Shown in pieces: positions 43,721 to 57,130 of a stretch of DNA of 64,000 nucleotides. This DNA is from Aptenodytes patagonicus (Eukaryota; Chordata; Aves; Sphenisciformes; Spheniscidae), in assembly GCF_965638725.1 (NCBI RefSeq), contig NC_134949.1, forward strand, positions 55,332,151-55,396,150. Direction: 5' to 3'. Position numbers and translations under genes: made by a program. The notes under the pieces were generated by a model. That model made no database searches. It was not told the origin of the DNA and saw only the letters and a program-made list of their open reading frames with translations. Position 1 is the first letter of the stretch, and each line of letters opens with the position of its first letter.

Positions 43721-46700
43721 TCCCCTCCTCCCTCGCCCCCCCAGTGATTATTAAATGCTATCCCTCCAGCCAGCAGCTGTTTTGTGGAAAATGGTCATTT
43801 TGTAATCCACAATGCAATCACAGCACAGCTGTTCTGGGAGATTATACGGGAAGCAATTAGTGCTGCGGGCTGGGATTAAGTGCAGAAGGGTGACCTGTAT
43901 TGACTGAGTAGAAAGTTTCCATAAAACACAGAAAGATCCCAGCCATCTCCATGCGATGGCTGTTTGGGAGCTTATATGGAGCGAGCTGGCGGCTCTCTGG
44001 CCAATGCTTCACGGGACGAGTGACCTTAGCTACCTGTGCACTGTCTCAGCAGAGTGGCAAAGGCCACAAGCCTCCCAGCCCTGGGGTATCTTCCTGGCCA
44101 GACCTGCCAGTCGCAGAAAGGGGAGAAGAAAAAAATGGGGAGAGGAAAGTTTATGCAACTGCATCTGCTCTGAGGACTGAGGATTTCAGACCCTGAAGAG
44201 ATGCCAATCCAGCTCTCCCCATGGGCACTGGAGATTTTAATGATGAAAGGAGCCCCTTAGCAGAAGCGCTGGTGAGTGGCAGACTGGCACCAGGGTATCA
44301 CCACCGTGACAGAGGTATGTGAAACAGTGACAAGTCAAAGAAGTCCAGTACTCAAAGGATGGGAGCATGGGGAAGACTGTCAGTGTCCCTTGTAGTGGCA
44401 GCTTTTACCAAGGCGCGAGGAATCCCAGCCCCCACCAGCTTTACATTGGATGAATTTGGGAAGCTAGTAAGGAGAGACAGAAAGATTCACACTCATCCAA
44501 AGACCCCTCTGAGCTCTTGTCCTGAAAGTTTAAAGGCTCCCACAATACCTGAGGGTGTTGATACACCTCATTTGGTATCAGAACAGTGAAAGTAAGAATG
44601 GTATCACCTCTTGTGAGAACGAACTGTCACTAGAGGGCATGGAGCAGCGCTGCATTGAATCAAACTGCAAGGGAGAGGAGCATCCCAAAGGTACACACCC
44701 CGTCTTCCCCACAAAGGCTTTGCCCAGTGCCAAGCGGGTGAGGCTCCCACCACCACTGGGAGGGAGCAAGGCAGATTCCCTGCATGCCTGCCCTGCTGCT
44801 CTGCTGGGACAGAGGAAACCAGTGGTCCGTCTGCTCTCATCCCCCGCTTCCAACACCAGAGCCCAGAGGCTGGGAGGCAGGTGTATGAACAGCTCTGGGT
44901 GACAGCACAGGCTGTGACAGCTCCTGCACACCACAGGCAGCAGATGGAGCTGACAGGTTCATGGTCCCGTGCGTGGGCTGTGCAGTCATGGGCTCCTGAC
45001 CCTTCCTGCCCTGAGCAGAACGGTCGGTAGCCCTGCAGCTATTTTAATCCTAGTCACTGCATAAGCTCCTCTAATATAGATAATCATTTCTAAGACGGGC
45101 TAACTGAAAGCAATGCTAAACGTTTCTGTGCTCCACGGACTGTCTGCAGGTTTTCTGATCAATAAAAAGGTTCTGTTTGACACAGTTGTACTTAATTTAC
45201 TGAAATAGGTAGAATAACAGCTGATGCTGTTTAAAAGGAGAGTGGTAATTTTTTTTTTTTTTTCATTGTTCAGTCTATCTGCATCTGGACACCTTAGGTT
45301 TGGCTTCTAAATGCTCAGTAAAAAAAGCCTGGTTTTCAGCTCAAGAATAGATAAAGTCCATCTCTCTACTGATAATCCTTAATGTTAACATGTTGCTAAT
45401 TTTAAGCTTGATGAGAGTCTCACTAAAATCCAGGATGATATGTCAGTTTCTAAAGCTGGGATCATGGCATATATATTGATGAAATGAGACTGAATTAGAT
45501 TTATATGGATAAGAATTCAGATTTAAAAATAAATTTATCAGAAATATGCTATGGTTTCAAAAATATACGTGTATCAGATTTAGTATTCTGAATAATGGCA
45601 GATATTTATCCTTCCAGAAGATGGCAATCTTTCTCTAGTCTTCTTTTTGGGAGTCTGCTGCTCACGTGTGTGCTGGGAGGAAGCAACGCCCAAGTTTAGA
45701 CTTCTGTTCCTTCCCTTTATGTTTTTTCCCCCTCTATCTTCCTCTTTTTTCTATTTCTATGAACACAACCTCTTTACCTCACCTGGGGATATTGGGGGTT
45801 TGAGTTATCTTTGAGTTATCTGAGCCTGGGGAGACTTCTGAAATCATTGAGGAAAGAAAAAAAGAGGAATGAATGGAGGAGCTTAGCAGGGCATTTGCTC
45901 CACCTTCTGCCCTGCACGGAACTATTCTTTCTAATACGTTTCCCAGTATTTTGTCAAGCACCATATTAACTTTCTCAACATGTTTCCATCCCCAGATTAT
46001 TGCACACAGCTCGTAGAACATAAACACCAGAGCACGTTTCCTGACGTTCAACAAAATTCCCTTAGCGAAATTTTATGGTGTGTTGGTTTGGTTTTTTTTT
46101 AAAATCTCCATTCCAGCCTCGCCTTAATCTGACCAATTATGGACAGGAAAACCAAGTTGTATGTGTCTTTCACCCTAGTGTGCCTTCCAGTTTTCTCCTC
46201 TTTGTATCTGATATTTCCCACCATAACTTGGCTTGGCTAGAGATTTTGGATGTCTCTTTCTCTTTGAACTCAGCAGCAGCCAGTCCCTGGTGACTCGTTT
46301 AAAGTTCACCCATTGAAGTGAATGCCCATAGCAGTTGATTTCCTGCGCAATCAGCCAGGCGCTTGGCTTATAGAAACAAAACAAGGAAACGGAATGCAAA
46401 ACACAATCCTAGCACAACACCTCTACGGAGATTGCCAACTCTACAAAAGCTCGGGCGTTTACAAGGGATGCATTTTTATCCCGGCTGTATCACATACATA
46501 CTCAGGGTGTATCCTGCCCCAAAGTGACACCCTCAACTCCCAAGGATGTTGGTGGAAAAGAAGGGTGAGAAGCCCTTACCAGATAGGGCCCTACGGTTGC
46601 AATACTTAACTGGCAGGTCTCAAGAGGCACACGGCTCTTCATAGCCCTCCATGCAGCCGTCCTCCCCAGGGGTATCAGGGATCATATGCTGTCCTGACAT

Positions 46701-48200
46701 TGGCTCTTCAGCTGTCCTGAAGAGAAAAAGAGAGGAGGAAGGGCGGCTATTTACACCCATAATGTCGCTCTGTGAAACCTGGACAAAGACGGGCTCATAC
46801 TCACCCCTCATTCCACACATTCCTTGCACATGACACTTCCCACCGCTCCTGTTTTTGCTGTTTTTACAGGAAGACTGTCCAGCGCTGCAGTCCCCTCCCT
46901 TACTGCACACAGAAAGCAGGATGTCTCCGGGTGGCAGTGACACTGAGAGCGCCAGACTTCTCAAACCCAGTGACAGACTGCAAATGCCAGATTTCTCCCT
47001 GAGCTCTGAATAATTCCACTCAGATTGTAACCTTTATTTAGTTGTTTGCATGATGCATTAACTCTTGCTCTGCAAATGACCTCACCAGGCATATTTTTTC
47101 TAGTCTAAGCACATTTAAAGGTGAATTCTGTTTTTAAACATGAACAGCTTACATTGCTAGACATCAAGCCTGTGGCAGAACAGAAATAAAGATTGAACTG
47201 GAATAACTGAATGCATCTTAAAGATGAACAAACAAGCTTGCCATCAGTTTGGACCTAACTACTTTCCCCCCCCCCTACTTTTTTTTTTTCCCCCCATCTT
47301 TTTTTTTCTCAAAACAAGTCTTACTTGGCTGGATTTTTTTCTAATCTTCATAGTTATGAAACATTCAAAAAACACACAGAAAGTAGACATGAAAAGAAAA
47401 AAAATCAAACACAGCAACACAGACTTTGAGGACTCACTAGAGATTCTAGATGCCTCAATTTCTAGATAGGCCACATAAGACTATTTAAAGGGGATTGCTT
47501 TTCACAGAGTACTTAAACTTTGGCAACTCTAGGATATGTTCACCTGAGCACACAGAAAAAAAATGTTATTTATGAAATTTAGCCAACCATAAACTGTAAG
47601 CAGACAAGAAAAAGAAAACTTTTTATATAGATCTATAAGGATATTAAAGAGGCGTCAGTCCAGGAAAGGGTCCATACAAACCCCCAAGTAGATAAAGGCT
47701 TACCTTATCCATTGCTCACTATCCCCATCTGCTCTTCTGAGGCATCCAGTGAAATACTACAAGGTCATCATGGACTCTCCCCACTATTTCTTTCTCTCTG
47801 ACTGAACATGTAGCAGCCAAGAAATTCCATGAGATCTGACCAGATGCTTTGAAATGTACCAAGTCTGTCATTTTACTGATGGGTTAATTCTTTCTGAGCT
47901 CGCTAATTCATCACGGTACATTATATCAGCCGCAGGATTGGCAGGGCTTCCACTTCTGCAGAATGCGTCTTTGTAATTTGGTAGTCCCCTTTATGAAAAT
48001 TGTTGCCAGTTTTAAATCTACCACTTATGGGATCTCAGTCTGTTACTCCACAGAATCACAAGCACCCAGACTCAATGGCTGTCAAAGGCTCATGGGTTTT
48101 TTTTATTGTCAAGAGGGCCCGTTACAACAACATAGTCTCATCTCCAGTGTACCAGAACCCAAAGAACTTCAGACATCATTTCTAGCAATACACAGAGCTC
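43721..48200. other. Intergenic, probable GSG1 promoter flank
   Basis: No gene was recognised. The block 43.74-43.91 kb lacks repeats and contains several homeobox-like AT cores; it is the likely promoter side of GSG1. The rest is unique AT-rich sequence with poly-T and poly-A runs. Minus- and plus-strand frames of 70-120 codons at 44.3-44.9 kb and 46.6-47.0 kb have no domain or splice support. Confidence 0.6.
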
Positions 48201-48254
48201 CTGCTGGAGCTATAGCACATATTTTATACAACTAACTAGTATCAACTGCGCAAC

Positions 48255-48400
48255 AGGATATGATGGAAAACCCATCACATCCTTAGAAAAGTTATTCCAA
48301 TGGTTAATTAACCTCATTCTTAAAATTTTGCTCTTGATTTGTAAGCACAGCGTCTGCTTTAGTTTTCCAACCTCATCAGGCTGCTCCAACACACAAATAA
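48255..48400 (-). mobile_element. Ancient CR1 relic, antisense
   Basis: CCATCACATCCTTAGAAAAG then TTATTCCAATGGTTAATTAA, CCTCATTCTTAAAATTTTGC tracks the amniote CR1 antisense text 'ccaccacatcccttggtaagttgttccaatggttaattaccctcactgttaaaaatttgc'. Divergence is high, indicating an old copy. Confidence 0.8.
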
Positions 48401-49960
48401 ATAGCCAGTGAAATGATTTCCTAAAAATGTTATTGTAAGAGTCACAAATCAATGCATTTCATTAGAGGCACACAGTGTGATCTAACAAGCTGGCTGACGG
48501 CCCAAATTCCTGGTTCTGTACTTGGCTCTGACACGTAATTTTCCCCTCCCATTGGCCAAGTCATTAGTGGTACGTTTACACTGCAGTCAAAGCAGTGGCA
48601 GTGATGGGGAGTAAATATTCAGTGCTTGTTTTTAATTGCTAGCAATTTCACTCCAGCAATATGGAGCACAATGCAGGGTACAAACCTCAGTCCAGAAATG
48701 GAGTAGAGTTGGCTGTGCTGAACTCCATATTGCCATGGCTGGACTGATAGTTCAAAAATAGCACTTGTTTCCCTGCACTATAAAGTTGGGTCTTCATAGT
48801 CGTTCCCACAGACGCAAATCTACAGCACAGCTGATCCTTGTTGATGTTGGAATCAGCACAAAGCCGGTGCGAAACAGACACAGTTTTGATAATGACAAAA
48901 CTCGAGGATCTAAAATTAATCTGTGCAAAGACTACATCACATATGCAGGTGATGTTGTAGTCAAAGAAATGTTTAATATCGCTTTTAAAGCAAAAAAGAA
49001 TTGAAACAGTACAGTTGAACCACACTGCACTTCGGTTTCATGTATGGAAATTAATAAGTCAAAGCAATTGTTCTTTGCTTTTATTATCTTCTCCTCCATT
49101 TCACTATGGTGAATCAGAATAAGCAGAGCTAGAGGAAGCCTCCAAAGAGTAACTAGTCAATCCACCTGCATCAATACAACTGAGGTACCCTGAAGACCTT
49201 CAAGCCTACTGTTAAAATTTTCTGCAAGGCAGATACTACTCCATCCTGGATTGAAATCAGTATATTCCCTTATAATATCTTGATTCCAACCAAATCACAA
49301 CATCCAACACAAAATTTTTCCATTTCTGCTAAATGCCATGGTCTCCATCCCACATCTGAATTATTTACTCACGTGGATTGTCCCCCTGAGGCCATTGGAA
49401 CTACACGGTTTACTAAAGTTATACTCATGCACTAGTATTTGAGGAACCAGCGCTTCAAAGAAAGACTCTAAGCTAGCAGGAAGGGTTTGGAAATCAAAAA
49501 GAGTGAGTAAGACAGAGAGCTGGCTTTTTTGAGGTGAGGCGTGGGAGGCGTTTTCGTTCTTTAGCTATTAAAAACTCCTTGCTTTGGCAAGACAAAAAAA
49601 GGGGGAGAGAAAACTGGGAGGGGAAGGATTCATGAATAAAGAGGCAGCATGGCAAGAGGTACAGCAACCAGGGTGGCCAGAAGACACAAGGGAGTTTCTC
49701 AGGCTGGCTTCCCTGACGGAGCAGAGACAGTAGCGAGCACAGGTCAGAGGAGCCAAGGTCTAATATGCTGGTCTAAAGAGAATAACAAAACCAGCTTTCT
49801 TTACAGCGCTGAGCAGAGGGGTTATGTTACAGTGGGTGCTTTGAAAACAACGCTGCTAGATGTTATAATTGCACCTTTTATCTTTCTGGATGTCCTGGTA
49901 ATTATCCAGGATTGAGGGCATCTCCTTTTTTCCCAAATTTAATGACGATTTCGGATCTCC
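48401..49960. other. Intergenic, nothing recognised
   Basis: Unique AT-rich sequence. No exon, RNA gene or transposon was recognised on either strand. Confidence 0.6.
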
Positions 49961-49969
49961 TTCCATTCC

Positions 49970-50610
49970 TTCATGGCTGTGGCTTCACGGACGGTCCTGC
50001 TGGCGAGTGCCATCCCCAGTGCCCATGCCTCCCATGCCCTTGCATGCTGTGGCGGGCAGCACAGTGGGGCTGCCTGTGCACCGGGGAGGGGACAGGTCAG
50101 GACAGGGCAATGGCGACACAAGTTTGGGCCCCTGGCCCCGTGCCTTGGAAGCCTGGAGGGAGCAGGCGGTGCCGGGAGCAGGCGGTGTCACCGCCGCGAC
50201 CGCAGGGCGGATGCGGCACGTGTGTGCCATGGCTGGGGAGCTGCAGGGCGCCCAGGCTTCCCTATAGGTCCTGGGGGAAGGGAGGGCCCCAGTCGGTGGA
50301 AACGGAAACGAAAAATATTTTGGAGACTGCCGGCAGAGAACTTGGGCGTCTCCCTCTTTTCTGCTGGTTTTTTTGTTGTGGTTTTTTGTTGGTTTTTTTT
50401 TTCTTTTCTCTCTCCTCCTCCTCTCTGTACCTCCCTGTTTCCTCGCAGCCAGGTTTCCGCTTGCCTGGGCAACCCCGGTCCCATGTGTGGAGTGGGGACA
50501 TCGCTTCCTCAGGGTGGCCCCGGCTGCAGGCAGGAGGGGTCCAGGAGTGGTGACACCATCCTGGGCCAGGGGAGGCCAGAGTGAGGTGACCCTGCAGCCA
50601 CAGCCAGGGC
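49970..50610. promoter_or_regulatory. Isolated GC/CpG-rich block, possible promoter or enhancer
   Basis: A sharp rise in GC content with local CpG clusters (for example GTCACCGCCGCGACCGCAGG at about 50188) stands out between AT-rich flanks. Long open frames run on both strands (up to 256 codons on minus) but have biased, low-information composition and no homology. It could be the promoter of an unannotated transcript or a distal GSG1/EMP1 regulatory element; EMP1 lies beyond GSG1 in human. No TATA box or convincing first exon was identified. Confidence 0.4.
50298..50314 (+). promoter_or_regulatory. ISRE/IRF-like site
   Basis: GGAAACGGAAACGAAAA consists of GAAA cores spaced by two bases, the IRF/ISRE architecture (GAAANNGAAA), also fitting PRDM1. 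It lies inside the isolated GC-rich block. Binding is not shown. Confidence 0.5.
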
Positions 50611-51345
50611 CCTTTGTGCAAGTGCATTGTAACCTGGGCCTTAAATCATGTGCTAGTATTTCCATCAGGCCCACAGTTAAAAAAAAAAAATAATAAACAA
50701 CTGTCCTTCCTGGCTGCCTTTTTTTTTTTTTTTTTTTAACAGGCTCAAGCTGCAATTACTCAAAGGGTCATTATTTAGCCAAATTCAGGGGGGGATTTTG
50801 TCATAGATGGCAAAAGGCATGTTCCTGACAGAAAAATTGTGATTTATTTTAAAGCAAGACACTGCTCAGAGGGTGGGTTTTTTAAAAGAAAAAGTCATCA
50901 AGATTTTTTTTTTAAATGTGGATAAAACAGAATATTCCCCTGCCAGCCTTGTTCTCAGAAACAGCTAAGTGGTTTTGACTGAAATTAAAAACAAAACCAA
51001 AAAGAACCCAATAAAACAGCTGAAGCAGACGTGAGCTAGAAGATGTTGGCTCCAAGTTTGGCGAAGGCAAAAGCAACCAAAGCCAAACCTTGTGATGAGA
51101 TGTGTCAAGCGACTATTATAATAAAGAGGCAACGCTACTAGCAATGTCTTCTATGATCTGAGCACCCATTAAAATGTTAATCTCAGCATTAGTCTTTCCC
51201 AGGTAGCCAAGGATGATAATTGCTGAGCTTTACAACTATTAAGCGTCATGGCTAAACAGCTTGACTGAACAAGACTTATTTGCCATTACCTGAATAGGGT
51301 AAGCATGAAGGAGGGAAAACATTTGCCTAGTGTGTTACCACGGGC
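50611..51345. other. Intergenic, homopolymer-rich
   Basis: Includes poly-A and poly-T tracts around 50.68-50.74 kb, the latter ending TTTTAACAG like a strong splice acceptor. No coding sequence follows it, so no exon is called. Confidence 0.6.
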
Positions 51346-51612
51346 AGACCTTAGAGAAATTAGGTCAGGCAGAACAGAAAGAAAACTTCAGAAACCTCTT
51401 CCAAACAGTGAAAAGTAGTCGTCTGTGGAACAGTCTCTCATGGGAAGTAAAGGATGCCCATTGCTTAAATCATACACAATGAGACTGGATAATGCACTGG
51501 AAAATGTACTGTAGGCAAGAATCTTGCATGAACTGGGTTGGGATAGAATGTGAGAAGATGGGCTGGATGAGCTAGCAAGATTTTCCCATCTCTAATTTCT
51601 ATGATTTTTTTT
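51346..51612 (+). mobile_element. Ancient CR1 LINE 3' end, sense
   Basis: CTGTGGAACAGTCTCTCATG, GGAAGTAAAGGATGCCCATT, ACTGGAAAATGTACTGTAGG and a terminal CTAATTTCTATGATT follow the CR1 3' end in order, ending in the characteristic TTCTATGATT tail. This is the only sense-strand CR1 copy recognised here and it has a well-defined 3' end. Confidence 0.88.
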
Positions 51613-53690
51613 TTTTTTAAATTGGCTGTAGTTTGCATTGCTTAAAATTCCTTCATACGAGTTACAGAATCTCTGCGTGAAGCAGAAGATGGGGCTGGAG
51701 AAAGAGAGGTGGGTGTGTTTCCTGGATGACACAAAAAAAAAGCAGCCTGCAGCCTCACCGAGGCTGTGAAACTAGAAAGACTGGCTGGAGAGAACAGGAG
51801 GGAACACAGCTTGGAGGGGCTGCTCCCACTGGGCTAATGAATGTGCAGGTGAGCTACGCTGAGGACACCATGGGTGAGGATTAGGGGTTAGGTCAATGGT
51901 ATTGAGAGGGCCGTGACGCTACTTAAGCATGCTGCGGTCACTTGTGATCAGTCTTCAGCACTGGGCAAGAAGTGGGGAGGCTCAGCTCTAGCTCTCTGCA
52001 TGACTCTCCCCTGCTACTTTTCATCAAAGGATTTTTGAGATAGCAGAACATTTGATTAGGGGCTTCTCTCCCACCCTCCTTCCTTTTAAAGCAAGAGTTT
52101 CCTGTTTTGCTTTGGTTTGAAATCAGCTTTCAGAGGGTTGGATTAAAACAGAGATTGCAGAGCTGGTCTTTCACCCCTTCATTAATACAGTGCTGGACAC
52201 AACAAACATCCTTAATTACTCCCATCAGTCCTGAAGCCTCACACGCAGCTTTACCAATGCACCATAATCCTGACTTACAAAATCCCTAGCATTTCAGTTC
52301 ATGACTGGATGCAGTCACAGGTCAGCTGCTCCCCTTTCATGAGACTCAAAGCAGGTCACGGGCCTGTGCTACAGCCCTTTACCACTCCTGGTAAGTCTGT
52401 CTGTGTTGCAACCCTCAGGATGTCCCAGGGCTCTGCTAATGGGTACCTGAAGTCCAACTTGTGTTGGGCAATCCTCAATCAGCCCTAGGAAAGTCCATCC
52501 GTCCCACATGTTTTACTATTCCAGCCTTGGAACACCTCCTGGTTTGGGCTAACACAGCGGTCCAGGATAACACCTCCTTCTGCTCCCGGTTTGGGCCGAT
52601 AGTGATGTTTGAACTGCAATATTGCTAAGATTCTCAACAAAACCATTCTGGAATTTACTGGTGTTTCTTTCCACCCACAGTCTGTTACAGACCTTAAATG
52701 TGTGCTTCACAGCTTTGCTGGAGCAGATCTGCTGTTACCCTCTTCAGAGATTAAAATGCATTTAATAATTATGAAATGAAAATTAAACTCTGGAGTGATT
52801 GAACTCCACAATCCTTCATAGCCACTTTTACAGCTGGCTTCACTTCTGCACTGAAGATCTGGAAACTGTTCTTTTAAAAGCTCAAATGGGGTCCTCAAGA
52901 GGCTTTGAGATCCTCTAGGACAGAAAAGCTACTGAAGTCTTTTTGTTGTTGCTAAAGAAAAAAACTGTGGATCGCAGATCAAATCCGGTAAGGCACAAGG
53001 TGTCCCAGACAGCACCAATTGCTGTTTTGGGGATGTATCCTGGCAAGCAGAGGCAGGGATGTCAGAGGAGCCATACCTCCAATCTGGCCTTCTTTACTGT
53101 ATTTCCTAATGGGAAGATTCCTGTACTATTCCTTCTCCACCTCCTCATTTCCAGGCTTTCACCGGGGCCCTGACTCAGACACGCAGATTACTAGCACATA
53201 ACCAAAATGTACATCCAGGGAAAGTGACTTGTCACCTGCAGGATCTCATCCAGCTTATTCCATCACTGCTTGGAAAACAGCCATGGCTTGGAATGCCAAT
53301 GTCCACCCCCAAAAAGCTTCTCTTTCATTTTCTGAGCCCCCACAGCCCCTCTCGGCTACTAGGTTATCTGTAGGCGCTGAGACTTCCCACAGAAGAGAGC
53401 AGCAGGGAGTGCAGGGAGTGCCGCTTCCATCTCCTACCCTGGAGGTGGAGAGATTTAATCAAGTGCTTTCCACAGAGTTTAGGGCTCCTAGCAGTGATGA
53501 TGGAGAATAATGAGTTTCTTTCCCATCATTATGAGGTTCTCACAGAGGCTTTCCCTGTAGTGATCACACCCTTCAGGGATACAGTTGCATCTGCTGGACA
53601 CTGCAGATACCTGCTCTGACCCCATGCTCAGCATTCGCCTTCAGGCTCTCTCCTGCCCACGCTAAGGCCACAGTTTCTCTTACATGTCTG
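51613..53690. other. Intergenic, nothing recognised
   Basis: Unique sequence without recognisable exons, RNA genes or transposons; short frames only. Confidence 0.6.
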
Positions 53691-53694
53691 TCTT

Positions 53695-55080
53695 TTTAGG
53701 AAGACATCCAAGCTGGACTGAAAGACTTCAAATGACAAGGAACTTACTGTCCCTAAACTGCCCCACTGGCTAACCAGCCTCGCAGTTTGGAGTGCACACC
53801 CTATTTCTAGATGGCCTTCAGCTGTCAGCCACTGAGGTGACTTCTGTATTAGTAAGCTAAGCAGCTCAGGCTATCCACTCAAACCCTGACATGCAATTTT
53901 CTGCATTGTTAAACTGTTAGCATGCTTCATGGCAAGTTTTGGCTTGTGGCAGCTAGTACTCTCCTAACAACAGCAGGGCTGAGTCTGACACCACAGGTCA
54001 GGGCATCATTCCCAACAGGTGATTTGGGCAAGGCTACCTTCTTTGGGGGAGAAGAAATTTTGTTCAGAGGGATGCTGTGCCACTTGCCCTCAGGTTCAGA
54101 GAACTAGCCCTGGATCACTTTATTTACTAGTGTAGGTGTAACCTAGATTTCAATGAGACCTTTTCTGCCAGCGTTGTTTACTATTAGAAATCTCTCTCCC
54201 AAGTGAAGTATTTGTAGACTGTGATTAAGTCAATTCTTAACTTTCTCTTATATAAACTACTTTTTGAGTCCTTTCCAGTTTTCAGCATCCTTTGAGAAAT
54301 ACAAACAGGAAAAGAGAAGACACTACTCCAGTATGATCTCACCAGCCATGCCTGTACCCCAGGTCCCTCCCAGCTTCCCTTCACCTTATGAGCATAGCAC
54401 AAGGCACAAGTCCTTCTGTCCTCTCCTGTGTACCTCATTTCCAGGGTCAAGAATCCTACAGATGTGGGCCAACTGGACAATACCCTAATCTGGTCCCTGA
54501 CATGAACTCGCAGGGGACCAAGAGTTTAAAGGATGCCAAGTGACACTTCTGCTGCTCAGCTTGGACACAGAGTTTAGTGGGACTGAAAAAATGAAAATGT
54601 CCCACTTGCTATTCCCCTTATACATTTAGGAGTGATGTCTTTCCTAAACTGTTGGGGTTTTTAGCCTAAAGATTATTTACCGTGACGCCCATATCCTCTA
54701 TAGTGGCACTGTGTTCCAGGATACTGTCTCCAATCTCCCTGGTGCATCCCACATACACACTCTGCTACAAGAAGGTAGCTGTGGCATTTCGTTGTTGAAA
54801 TGCACTCAAGAGATCCAACTCTGCCTGTGCAATTTGAGCTGGCCTTGCTGTTGTTGCCCTCCCCACTAGTATTTGTGTGACATGCAAATATGCCAGCAAT
54901 TAAATTTTTCTGGTAAATGAGTTCAGTACCATCAGGCTAAAACTTTACCTCTGTAGGAACCCCACTAGAAGCACTTGCTGATAACAGGATCCCCCCCGGC
55001 AAGTACTTTCTGAAGTCCAACCATTGATAAGCTTTCAACCCATACAATTGAGGCTGTGTTGATTATCTTTGCCTCTAAGC
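53695..55080 (-). mobile_element. Long ancient CR1 relic, antisense (about 1.4 kb)
   Basis: Colinear phrases of CR1 antisense text occur in the right order: AAGCTGGACTGAAAGACTTC (53.71 kb); GTGAAGTATTTGTAGACTGT then GATTAAGTCAATTCTTAACT (54.2 kb); ACTCCAGTATGATCTCACCA (54.33 kb); ATTTGTGTGACATGCAAATA (54.87 kb); GGAACCCCACTAGAAGCACT (54.96 kb). This corresponds to the 3' part of the reverse-transcriptase region and 3' UTR. Many indels and stops mean no coding capacity. Interruptions between the phrases could hide smaller insertions. Confidence 0.75.
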
Positions 55081-56990
55081 CTGCCATCCATCCCATACAG
55101 AAGGTTTCTGTATCACAGCCCACGGACTCTTACATGCCACGGTCTTGATCATTACATCATAATGCAAAAATAACTGTACTGAAAATGAAAGGATGGTTTT
55201 GTATGTAAGGCAATGCTCTTGAACACAGTTCCAAGCTCAGCTGTACAGGTCTACAGAAACGCCACTCCACCGCTCTACCTCTCGTTTTTATGAGCCCAGC
55301 AAGGCTCAGTCATTTCTGTTTGCGGGGATGGCACCACCAAACCAGGGAGTCACTGCAGTGCACTCAGTGATAGAAGTTAGGTGAGCACATAGATGGTGTC
55401 ATCCTGTCACTACACTTGCATTCGTGACTTGGGGATACACTGATGCGAGCACTGCACTGTTGCAAAACAAATATTACACAGTTTCAGCCTCACCAGCCCT
55501 CTGGTGTGACACAGCTGTCACTGTGCCTCAGCACAATTGTCACCACCTTGCTAGGCAACCATCACAACATGGTAATGGCCTGTCAACATACAGCAGGAAG
55601 GTCACAAGGCCAAATCTTCAGCAGCAATCTCCAGGACTTCTTTTGTAGAGCTCCCTTTGGCTGGGTAGCTGAGGAAACAGAGATTTTCTCCAGCAAGCAG
55701 TATTTGCATGGGTAATTAAAAAAGAAAAAAGGGAAAATAAAAGCCTCAGCCTGCTTTGCAAGCACAAGTGCAGTTTGTTACTATGAAGCTGAATTTTCCA
55801 GCCATCAGAATGAGTTTTATTCTGTATCTGCCCCTTTTCTCTCTTCCCCCAGCCAAATACTGCACTCTCTGAGTCAAAGGCAAAGTTTTAGGGGTTAAAT
55901 CCATCCCCCTTGGAAAACACCATACCTGCCACACTGGGAGCTTATTGTCAGCACAAAGACTTCCCCTTGAAAAATGACTGGTAACTTCTACTGGGGCACT
56001 GTTGCTTAGAGGGACAAGGCTTTGCCTTCAGCAGGGAACTAGGTGGCATTAAGTGCAGAGCACTAGATAAAGCTAAGAAAGCAGGAGACTTATTGTGCTA
56101 ACCCTTATCTCCAGAAACACCTTTGACATGCAGAATGTTTGTTCACCGTGATTACCTGGGTGGAGAGGTTACTGTTGCTTAAATTATTTACTTTTAAATC
56201 CACAGCTATTTGCCTCCACCCTTCTCATGCTGCCCTGTGCACCCCAGCACTAACACATCTTAGCATAACTGGGGAACACCAGGAAGGACTGTAAAGAGCA
56301 TTAGGAGGGTGGATCCTCGGGGATACATCTGGCAAGAGACAGAGACTTCCACTGGGACCAATCATCAGCATGAGAGAGCAAAAAAGTCACCGGCCTCTGC
56401 TGTAAGGGCTGCTGGGCAGAGGAGTCCCAGGAGAGCAGAGGGCACAAGTGAAGTAAGACCAAACCTGGTAGAAAGGCATCTATTCCTTCCCCTTTCCCTG
56501 CCCCTGCCAGATCAGAGGTTGGGGTGCATTTCAGTTAATCAAATAAATACAGATTTATAGGCCTCATGCACAGTGCACAGGGTGGATTTGCTCTCTCCCA
56601 TGCCTGCTGGTGGGAAGTAGGTCTGGCTCCCTCCTGCCAATGCTCTGTGCATCTCAGAGACCTTACACCATTCCTTACCAGCTGCCTGAAGGGAATGAGC
56701 AGCAGAATTGAACGGAAAGGCATGGCTCTGGATATCCTGGTGACTCTGCCACCACCACTGTACTGACAAGACACACCTTCGAGTGTAGAAGAGAGATGGA
56801 AAATCAGCACTGGGTTACTGTTTAGAAGGAGCCTGTGTTCCCTGAGGTCACTGGCAACACTTGCATTGTTTTTTTATAGTGCAGGGCTACACCCATAGTC
56901 TTCATCCCAGCCAAAGCAAGTTCATCTTCTGGCCTGTAGTGTGTTCTCCTGTGTCCAGTCCAGTTTTGGAGACCAGAACTGATAGGCTAG
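55081..56990. other. Intergenic, nothing recognised
   Basis: Unique sequence. Frames of up to 90 codons occur on both strands without homology or splice context. Confidence 0.6.
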
Positions 56991-56994
56991 GCTT

Positions 56995-57130
56995 CCATTA
57001 CTGGGTTTCCCTTGGGAAGCTATTCCACACACCAACAAAAGTCAGTTGCTAGCAAAGATTTCCTGATACTCAACTGAAAATTTCCTTTCACACGAACTCT
57101 TTCCATTACTCCAGCTATTTTATTTTGGAT
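56995..57130 (-). mobile_element. Ancient CR1 relic, antisense
   Basis: TTACTGGGTTTCCCTTGGGA then AGCTATTCCACACACCAACA and GATTTCCTGATACTCAACTG, AAAATTTCCTTTCACACGAA matches the CR1 antisense order 'gggaagctgttccaca ... tttttcctaatattcaacctaaatttcc'. Short and diverged. Confidence 0.65.

Noticed and set aside
50715-50745. Very strong splice-acceptor-like sequence (long T tract then AACAG)
   Set aside because: No coding frame, donor or transcript support follows it. More likely an A-rich retrotransposon-type tail or a homopolymer.
49912-50755. Overlapping frames of 203, 213 and 256 codons on both strands
   Set aside because: They mirror each other in a GC-rich block, include poly-A/poly-T-encoded Lys and Phe runs, and have no homology. 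Treated as regulatory or compositional, not coding.
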